Shown here: positions 58,488 to 64,000 of the stretch, in pieces
Position numbering within the stretch: the stretch's first letter is position 1
Layout: every line of letters starts with the position of its first letter
From: Streptomyces sp. NBC_01255
Lineage (GTDB): Bacteria > Actinomycetota > Actinomycetes > Streptomycetales > Streptomycetaceae
DNA: 64,000 nucleotides
Assembly (NCBI RefSeq): GCF_036226445.1
Contig: NZ_CP108474.1
Coordinates: 6,696,001 to 6,760,000, forward strand
Direction of reading: 5' to 3'
Position numbers and translations under genes: made by a program
The notes under the pieces: model-generated
What the model was told of the DNA's origin: nothing
Seen by the model: only the letters and a program-made list of their open reading frames with translations
Databases searched by the model: none

Positions 58488-59771
58488 ATGACGACGTACG
58501 AGGATCCCTATCTGATCATCTCCTCCGACTGTCACGCCGGACTGCCCACCGAGCAGTACCGGCCGTATCTGGAGTCCCGTTTCCACCGCGCCTTCGACGA
58601 GTTCCTCGCCGGGCGCGACGCGCGCCGCGAGGCCATGACCCGCCTCGGGGTGCGCAACGAGGCCTTCGCCGACAAGTGGTTCCACGACAACGAGGAGGGC
58701 CTGCGCGGCGGCTGGGACGCCGCCCAGCGGCTCAAGGAGCTCGACGGCGACGGGGTCGCCGCCGAGGTCGTCTTCCCCGACGCGGACGCCGTCGACAGCC
58801 AGACCGCCGCCCCCTTCGGCGTCGGCCTCGGCCTCTCCGGCGACCAGGACCCGGAGCTCGGCATGGCGGGCGCGAAGGCGCACAACCGCTGGCTCGCCGA
58901 GTTCGTCGGGCAGAATCCCGAGCGGCACTGCGGGGTCGCGCTGCTCCCCGTCACCGCCGACCCCGTCGAGGTCGTCGCCGAGATCCACCGGGCCAAGGAG
59001 TCCGGGCTCGGCGCCCTCATGATCCCCTCGATGTGGGTGGACAAGGCCCCGTACCACGACCGGCGTTACGACCCGGTGTGGGCGGCCGCCGCCGAGACCG
59101 GCATGCCGGTCGTCACCCACTCCGGCGCCGCGCCGCGCGAGGAGTACGGCGACCACCTCGGGATCTACGTCTCCGAGGTCACCTTCTGGCCGGCCAGGCC
59201 GCTCTGGTTCCTGCTCTGGTCCGGGGTCTTCGAGCGCCACCCGGGTCTGAGGTTCGGCGTCGCCGAGTCCGGCTGCTGGTGGCTGCCCAACCTGCTCTGG
59301 TTCATGGACCGGCTCTACCTCGGCGCGCACGGCGGCAAGAAGCTGTCCCCGTTCGCGGAGCTGAAGCGGCCGCCGAGCGAGTACCTGGACCGGCAGGTCT
59401 TCGTCTGCGCGACCAACACCAAGCGGCGCGAGCTCGCCCAGCGGTACGAGATCGGCGTCGACAACATCCTGTGGGGCTCGGACTTCCCGCACCCGGAGGG
59501 GACCTGGCCCGCCACGCGCGCGTGGCTGCGGAACACCTTCCACGACATCCCGGTGGAGGAGACCCGGCGGATGCTCGGTCTGGCGGCGGCCGAGGTCTTC
59601 GGCTTCGACCTCCCCGCCCTCGAACCGATCGCCCGCCGGATCGGCCCCACCCCCGCCGACCTCGGGCAGCCGTCCGACCAGGCGGCGGTGGAGGCGTCCT
59701 GGGCCCGGTCCCGCGAGGTCGGCCGCCACTGGCTGACGGAGCACGACTTCCCGGTCCTGGGGGTGAACTGA
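58488..59771 (+). CDS. Amidohydrolase (PF04909 type), first of pair
   Basis: This 427-residue TIM-barrel hydrolase is of the amidohydrolase-2/ACMSD-like type. The N-terminal metal site is in IISSDCHAGLPTEQYRPYL; further ligands are the His in VVTHSGAAP and the Asp in NILWGSDFPHPEGTW. A product C-C bond cleavage or decarboxylation is as likely as amide hydrolysis in this family. Its stop overlaps the start of the second amidohydrolase by one base (TGATG). Confidence 0.9.
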   Translation: MTTYEDPYLIISSDCHAGLPTEQYRPYLESRFHRAFDEFLAGRDARREAMTRLGVRNEAFADKWFHDNEEGLRGGWDAAQRLKELDGDGVAAEVVFPDADAVDSQTAAPFGVGLGLSGDQDPELGMAGAKAHNRWLAEFVGQNPERHCGVALLPVTADPVEVVAEIHRAKESGLGALMIPSMWVDKAPYHDRRYDPVWAAAAETGMPVVTHSGAAPREEYGDHLGIYVSEVTFWPARPLWFLLWSGVFERHPGLRFGVAESGCWWLPNLLWFMDRLYLGAHGGKKLSPFAELKRPPSEYLDRQVFVCATNTKRRELAQRYEIGVDNILWGSDFPHPEGTWPATRAWLRNTFHDIPVEETRRMLGLAAAEVFGFDLPALEPIARRIGPTPADLGQPSDQAAVEASWARSREVGRHWLTEHDFPVLGVN

Positions 59772-60994
59772 TGGACAGGTACACCGTCATCTCCGCCGAC
59801 TGCCATGCCGGCGCCGACCTCCTCGACTACCGGCCGTACCTGGAGAAGAAGCACCACGAGGCCTTCGACGCCTGGGCGGCCGGCTACGTCAACCCGTACG
59901 AGGACCTGCTCGCCGACACCGCCGACCGCAACTGGAACTCGCAGCGCCGGCTGCGGGAGCTGGAGGCGGACGGGATCGTCGCCGAGGTCGTCTTCCCGAA
60001 CACCATCCCGCCGTTCTTCCCGTCCGCCTCGCTGATGGCCCCGCCGCCGACCCGCGAGGAGTACGAGCTCCGCTGGGCGGGCCTGCGCGCGCACAACCGC
60101 TGGCTCGCCGACTTCTGCGCCGACGCGCCGGGGCGCAGGGCGGGCGTGGCGCAGATCCTCCTCAACGACGTCGACGAGGCCGTACGCGAGATCCGCCGCT
60201 CCAAGGACGCCGGTCTGACCGGCGGGATCCTGCTGCCGGGCGCCCCGCCCGGCTCGGGCGTGCCCGAGCTGTACTCGGAGGCGTACGACCCGATCTGGGC
60301 CGTCTGCGCGGAGCTGGGCGTGCCGGTCAACCACCACGGCGGCTCGGCCTCGCCACCGCTCGGCGACGAACCGGCGGCCCGGGCCGTCTTCATGGTGGAG
60401 ACGACCTGGTTCTCCCACCGAGCCCTGTGGCACCTCGTCTTCGGCGGCGCCTTCCGCCGTCATCCCGACCTCAGGCTCGTCCTGACGGAACAGGGCTCCG
60501 GCTGGATCCCCGGGGTCATGGAGATGCTGGACTACTACCACGGACGCCTGGTCGCGGCGGCCACGAAGGCCTCCACCGCCGAGTCCAAGTTCGGCGCCGG
60601 GCTCGCGGAGTCCATGGGCAAGGGCCCCAGCGAGGTCTGGCGCGACAACTGCTTCGTGGGCGCGAGCTTCATGCGCCCGCACGAGGTGCCGCTGCGCGAG
60701 CGGATCGGCCTCGACAAGATCATGTGGGGCAGCGACTACCCGCACGACGAGGGCACCACCCCGTACTCCCGCGAAGGCCTCCGCATCGCCTACGCGGGCG
60801 TGCCGAAGGAGGAGGTCGCCGCCATGGTCGGGGGCAACGCCGCCCGCGTCTACGGCTTCGACCTCGCCCTCCTCGACCCCCTCGCCGCCGTCCACGGACC
60901 GGAGGTCACGGAGATCGCCACACCCCTGGAGAAGATCCCCGAGGGCGCCACCAGCCCCGCCTTCGCCACGGGCGGGTCGGTCCGCGTCTGGTGA
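59771..60994 (+). CDS. Amidohydrolase (PF04909 type), second of pair
   Basis: This 407-residue protein is a clear paralogue of the preceding gene: VISADCHAGADLLDYRPYL, VNHHGGSASPP and KIMWGSDYPHDEGTTPYS carry the same metal-binding positions. The two proteins differ in the loop regions, so they may act on consecutive substrates or form a mixed oligomer. It is translationally coupled to the first copy. Confidence 0.9.
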   Translation: MDRYTVISADCHAGADLLDYRPYLEKKHHEAFDAWAAGYVNPYEDLLADTADRNWNSQRRLRELEADGIVAEVVFPNTIPPFFPSASLMAPPPTREEYELRWAGLRAHNRWLADFCADAPGRRAGVAQILLNDVDEAVREIRRSKDAGLTGGILLPGAPPGSGVPELYSEAYDPIWAVCAELGVPVNHHGGSASPPLGDEPAARAVFMVETTWFSHRALWHLVFGGAFRRHPDLRLVLTEQGSGWIPGVMEMLDYYHGRLVAAATKASTAESKFGAGLAESMGKGPSEVWRDNCFVGASFMRPHEVPLRERIGLDKIMWGSDYPHDEGTTPYSREGLRIAYAGVPKEEVAAMVGGNAARVYGFDLALLDPLAAVHGPEVTEIATPLEKIPEGATSPAFATGGSVRVW

Positions 60995-61018
60995 CCGGAC
61001 GGGTGCGAACCTCCTGAC

Positions 61019-61744
61019 GTGACCGCACCCGCGCCCGAACCTCCCGCCCACGACGAGGCCCACGGCGGTGGCCTCGGCTCCCGTCTCAACTGGCTCCGGG
61101 CCGCCGTGCTCGGAGCCAATGACGGAGTCGTCTCCACCGCGGGCCTCGTCGTGGGCGTCGCGGGCGCCACGGAGTCCCACGCGGCCCTGCTCACCGCGGG
61201 CCTCTCGGGGCTGCTCGCCGGGTCGATGTCGATGGCGGCGGGGGAGTACGTCTCCGTCTCCAGCCAGCGCGACTCGGAGAAGGCGGCGCTCGCCCAGGAG
61301 AGACGCGAACTGCAGGAGGAGCCCGAGGCGGAACTCGCCGAGCTGACCGGCCTCCTCGCCGCCCGAGGGCTCTCCGCGGAGGTGGCCCGCGAGGCCGCCG
61401 AACAGCTCACCGAGCGCGACGCCCTGCGCGCCCACGCGCGCGTGGAGCTGGGCATCGATCCCGACGACCTCACCAACCCCTGGCACGCGGCGGGCGCCAG
61501 CTTCCTCGCCTTCACCGTCGGCGCCCTGCTCCCGCTCCTCGCGATCGTCCTGCCGCCGGCCTCGGCCCGCCTCTGGGTCACGGTCGCCTCCGTCCTCGCG
61601 GCGCTCGCCTTCACGGGCTGGTGGAGCGCCCGCCTCGGCAACGCGCCCGCGGGCCGCGCGATCCTCCGCAACGTGGGCGGCGGCGCGCTCGCGATGGCGA
61701 TCACCTACGGCGCGGGCTCCCTCCTCGGCGCGGCGGGGATCTAG
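61019..61744 (+). CDS. VIT1/CCC1-family transporter
   Basis: This 241-residue membrane protein has the family signature LGANDGVVSTAGLVVGVAGA in the first membrane region, then MSMAAGEYVSVSSQRD, a cytoplasmic metal-binding helical domain (about 85-150, rich in Glu) and three more membrane segments. VIT1/CCC1 proteins export Fe2+ or Mn2+ from the cytoplasm. The start is a GTG at 61019, 24 bases after the amidohydrolase operon, so readthrough is possible, but the function looks unrelated. Confidence 0.92.
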   Translation: MTAPAPEPPAHDEAHGGGLGSRLNWLRAAVLGANDGVVSTAGLVVGVAGATESHAALLTAGLSGLLAGSMSMAAGEYVSVSSQRDSEKAALAQERRELQEEPEAELAELTGLLAARGLSAEVAREAAEQLTERDALRAHARVELGIDPDDLTNPWHAAGASFLAFTVGALLPLLAIVLPPASARLWVTVASVLAALAFTGWWSARLGNAPAGRAILRNVGGGALAMAITYGAGSLLGAAGI

Positions 61745-61880
61745 GGCCTGTCCGGCGGATCATGGCCGGGGACGAGGCGCGCTTGTCAGAAGGTGCCAAA
61801 GCTTGCTGACACGTCGTCTCGCATACTTGTTGGTAACCACGTCTAGCGGGCCCCCGCCCACCCCGCCTACCGTCGACGGC

Positions 61881-62762
61881 ATGCCGAACCTGCCCGATGT
61901 CGTGCTCTGGTCCATACCGGCGTTCGTCCTGCTCACCGTCCTGGAGATGGTCAGCCACCGGATCCACCCCGACGAGGACGCCGCCGGGTACGAGACCAAG
62001 GACGCCGCCACCAGCCTCGGCATGGGGATCGGGAGCCTCGCCTTCGACGCGCTGTGGAAGATCCCCGTGGTCGCGATCTACACCGCCGTCTACGAGCTGA
62101 CCCCGCTCCGCGTCCCCGTCCTGTGGTGGACGATCCCGCTGATGCTGCTCGCACAGGACTTCTTCTACTACTGGCAGCACCGCGGACACCACGTCATCCG
62201 CATCCTCTGGGCCTGCCACGTCGTCCACCACAGCAGCCGCAAGTTCAACCTCACCACCGCCCTGCGCCAGCCGTGGACCAGCGTGACCTCCTGGCCGTTC
62301 TACCTGCCGATGATCGCCCTCGGCGTGCACCCGGCCGCCGTCGCCTTCTGCTACTCGGTCAACCTCGTCTACCAGTTCTGGATCCACACCGAGCGCGTCG
62401 GGAAGCTGCCCCGGCCCTTCGAGTACGTCCTCAACACGCCCTCGCACCACCGCGTCCACCACGCCTCCCAGGGCGGCTACCTGGACCGGAACTTCGGCGG
62501 CATCCTCATCGTCTGGGACCGGATGTTCGGCTCCTGGGTCGGCGAGACCGACCGGCCCGTCTACGGGCTCACCAAGAACATCGAGACGTACAACCCCCTG
62601 CGCGTCGCCACCCACGAGTACGCCGCCATCGCCCGCGACGTCCGGTCCGCCGGCGACTGGCGCGAGCGGGCCGGCCGGGTCTTCCGCGGCCCGGGCTGGC
62701 AGCCGGGACCCCCGCCGGAGCGGTCCCCGCAGACCGGTGCAGCGCCGGAGGCCGCCGCGTGA
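61881..62762 (+). CDS. Sterol desaturase/fatty acid hydroxylase family protein, AGMO-like
   Basis: This 293-residue di-iron membrane oxygenase has the histidine motifs HRGHH, HVVHHSS and HHRVHH. The surrounding sequences DFFYYWQHRGHH, ACHVVHHSSRKFNLTTALRQ and NTPSHHRVHHASQGG resemble alkylglycerol monooxygenase more than C-5 sterol desaturase, as I recall those families. The ATG at 61881 lacks a clear ribosome site. The stop overlaps the GTG of the lysoplasmalogenase-like gene (GTGA), so the two are coupled. Cleavage or hydroxylation of ether lipids is inferred. Confidence 0.88.
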   Translation: MPNLPDVVLWSIPAFVLLTVLEMVSHRIHPDEDAAGYETKDAATSLGMGIGSLAFDALWKIPVVAIYTAVYELTPLRVPVLWWTIPLMLLAQDFFYYWQHRGHHVIRILWACHVVHHSSRKFNLTTALRQPWTSVTSWPFYLPMIALGVHPAAVAFCYSVNLVYQFWIHTERVGKLPRPFEYVLNTPSHHRVHHASQGGYLDRNFGGILIVWDRMFGSWVGETDRPVYGLTKNIETYNPLRVATHEYAAIARDVRSAGDWRERAGRVFRGPGWQPGPPPERSPQTGAAPEAAA

Positions 62763-63448
62763 GCACCGACCCGACGGCCGTCCGCGCCGCCTCGCCCGCC
62801 TCGCCCGCCTCGGCGTCCTCGACCGTCTCCCGCGTCCTGCTCGCCGCCTTCGGCCTCGCCGCCGTCGTCGACCTGGGCTCGCTCCTCGCCGGAGCCGAGC
62901 TAGGCCACCAGCTCGCCAAGCCGCTCCTGATGCCCCTGCTCGCCGCGTACGCCGTCACCAGAGGTGCCCCCAGGCTCCTGGTCGCCGCGCTCCTCTTCGG
63001 CTGGGGCGGCGACGTCTTCCTGCTCTCCGACGCCGACTGGGCCTTCCTCGTCGGCATGGGCTCCTTCGCCGGCGGACACGTCTGCTACCTGGTCCTGTTC
63101 GGCCGACGGCGTACGTCGACGCTCCTCGGCGCCGGATACGCGGCCGCCCTCGTCGGCACCGTCGCGCTCCTCTGGCCCGACCTCCCCGCCGACCTGCGGA
63201 TCCCCGTCGCCGGGTACTCGCTGCTCCTCACCGCGATGGCCTACCGCGCGAGCGCCCTCGGCCGCGCGGCCGGCCTGGGCGGCGCCCTGTTCCTGCTGTC
63301 CGACACCCTCATCGCCACCGGCGTCGCCGAGTGGCCCCAGCTGCCCGCGCCCGACTTCTGGGTCATGCTGACCTACATCGCGGCGCAGTACCTGCTGACC
63401 GTGGGAGTGCTCTCCGCGATGTACGGTGAACGTCGTACAACCGTCTGA
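62759..63448 (+). CDS. Lysoplasmalogenase-like membrane protein (YhhN family)
   Basis: This 229-residue protein has about eight hydrophobic segments and the YhhN/TMEM86 family residues KPLLMPLLAAYAV, LLFGWGGDVFLL and LSDTLIA. Characterised members cleave the vinyl-ether bond of lysoplasmalogens to an aldehyde and a glycerophospholipid. Its GTG overlaps the stop of the AGMO-like gene. Together with the alcohol dehydrogenase that follows, it fits ether-lipid breakdown (inference). Confidence 0.9.
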   Translation: MSTDPTAVRAASPASPASASSTVSRVLLAAFGLAAVVDLGSLLAGAELGHQLAKPLLMPLLAAYAVTRGAPRLLVAALLFGWGGDVFLLSDADWAFLVGMGSFAGGHVCYLVLFGRRRTSTLLGAGYAAALVGTVALLWPDLPADLRIPVAGYSLLLTAMAYRASALGRAAGLGGALFLLSDTLIATGVAEWPQLPAPDFWVMLTYIAAQYLLTVGVLSAMYGERRTTV

Positions 63449-63466
63449 CAGCAAGGACCGCCCCCC

Positions 63467-64000
63467 ATGCGCGCCACCACCATCCACGCCCCGTTCGACA
63501 TGCGCGTGGAGGACGTGCCCGACCCGGTGATCCAGGACTCCACCGACGTCGTCCTCCGCGTCCTGCGCGCCTGCATCTGCGGCAGCGACCTGTGGGCCTA
63601 CCGCGGCGAGTCCGCCCGGCAGCCCGGCCAGCGCATCGGCCACGAGTTCCTCGGCATCGTCGAGGCGGCCGGCTCCGACGTCACCGGCTTCGCCGCCGGC
63701 GACCTCGTCGTCGCCCCCTTCGTCTGGTCCGACGGCACCTGCGAGTACTGCGCCGAGGGGCTCCAGACCTCCTGCCCGCGCGGCGGCTTCTGGGGCTCGG
63801 TCGGCTCCGACGGCGGCCAGGGCGAGGCCGTCCGCGTCCCCTTCGCCGACGGCACCCTCGTCAAGCTCCCCGCCGACGCCGCCTCCGACGACCACCTGCT
63901 GACCGCGCTGCTCGCCCTCTCCGACGTCATGGGCACCGGCCACCACGCCGCCCTCGGCGCGGGCGTGACGCGGGGCTCCACCGTCGCGGTCGTCGGCGAC
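63467..64000 (+). CDS. Zinc-dependent alcohol dehydrogenase (3' end outside window)
   Basis: The first 178 codons of an MDR-type zinc alcohol dehydrogenase. ACICGSDLWAYRG carries the catalytic-zinc Cys, IGHEFLGIVEAAG the His-Glu pair, and CEYCAEGLQTSC part of the structural-zinc cysteine lobe. The Rossmann domain begins at the edge (TVAVVGD). The ATG at 63467 follows AAGGA and lies 18 bases past the lysoplasmalogenase-like gene, so it may oxidise the aldehyde or alcohol product of that set. Confidence 0.9.
   Translation, partial: MRATTIHAPFDMRVEDVPDPVIQDSTDVVLRVLRACICGSDLWAYRGESARQPGQRIGHEFLGIVEAAGSDVTGFAAGDLVVAPFVWSDGTCEYCAEGLQTSCPRGGFWGSVGSDGGQGEAVRVPFADGTLVKLPADAASDDHLLTALLALSDVMGTGHHAALGAGVTRGSTVAVVGD

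Noticed and set aside
61745..61800. Possible end of an insertion sequence (GGCCTGTCCGGCGGATCATGG) after the VIT-type gene
   Set aside because: The stretch vaguely recalls Streptomyces IS ends, but there is no matching inverted copy, target duplication or transposase nearby.
1..64000. CRISPR array, prophage, integrase/attachment site, tRNA or rRNA genes
   Set aside because: I saw no regular spaced repeats, no integrase or phage structural genes, and no tRNA or rRNA signatures on either strand.

Overview
The window is a stretch of high-GC actinobacterial chromosome, almost certainly from Streptomyces. Codons are strongly GC-biased at the third position, starts are often GTG, and genes are tightly packed with ATGA/GTGA overlaps. 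It carries typical Streptomyces families: SpoIIE phosphatases with PAS/GAF sensors, a GlxA-type AraC regulator, an LAETG-anchored surface protein, the GATC-binding nucleoid protein Gbn and a paired Asp23 locus. From memory (not checked), the gene set from about 27.8 to 50 kb resembles the SCO1838-SCO1860 region of S. coelicolor. I see no phage, insertion sequence, CRISPR array, tRNA or rRNA.

Layout. 0-5.2 kb: two coupled SpoIIE-type phosphatase genes, an MFS exporter and a small membrane protein. 5.2-6.7 kb: a penicillin-binding protein. 6.8-9.7 kb: a three-gene operon of membrane protein, NarL-type histidine kinase and response regulator. 9.8-24 kb: small regulator/enzyme modules, most with a recognisable operator in the shared intergenic space: cupin, IclR/aldehyde dehydrogenase, AraC/quinone oxidoreductase, GlxA/MFS, GNAT-DsbA-aminotransferase, MarR/old yellow enzyme, aminotransferase and amidohydrolase. 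24-27.5 kb: an iron-box divergon with a siderophore-interacting reductase on one side and a penicillin-acylase-like enzyme plus an IucB/MbtK-like acyltransferase on the other. 27.8-28.9 kb: an LAETG-anchored protein.

29-38.4 kb is a cobalamin locus. A B12 riboswitch precedes cbiB-cobQ, followed by an AAA-VWA chelatase subunit, cobO and cobB. A CobE-CobC reading frame and a ZIP metal transporter stand beside it. cobN and the corrin-ring methyltransferases are not present here. 38.4-40 kb: phosphate transporter Pit with a PHO box and a small partner. 40-47.8 kb: a degenerate alpha/beta hydrolase, an unknown protein, VOC protein, neutral zinc peptidase, ABC-F protein, Gbn and a crotonase whose end is tandemly duplicated. 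47.9-51 kb: the Asp23 envelope-stress locus.

51-56.7 kb: an atypical SDR, a GH15 glycosidase, SURF1, an eight-cysteine protein, a DEDDh exonuclease with a possible BRCT domain and a TetR regulator. 56.7-61 kb: a TetR-controlled operon (acetoacetate-decarboxylase fold, SDR, two amidohydrolases) that looks like an undescribed catabolic pathway. 61-64 kb: a VIT-type metal transporter, then an AGMO-like hydroxylase coupled to a lysoplasmalogenase-like protein, and a truncated zinc alcohol dehydrogenase. This last set suggests ether-lipid turnover. The strongest candidates for new biology are the iron-box divergon, the TetR operon and the ether-lipid-like set.
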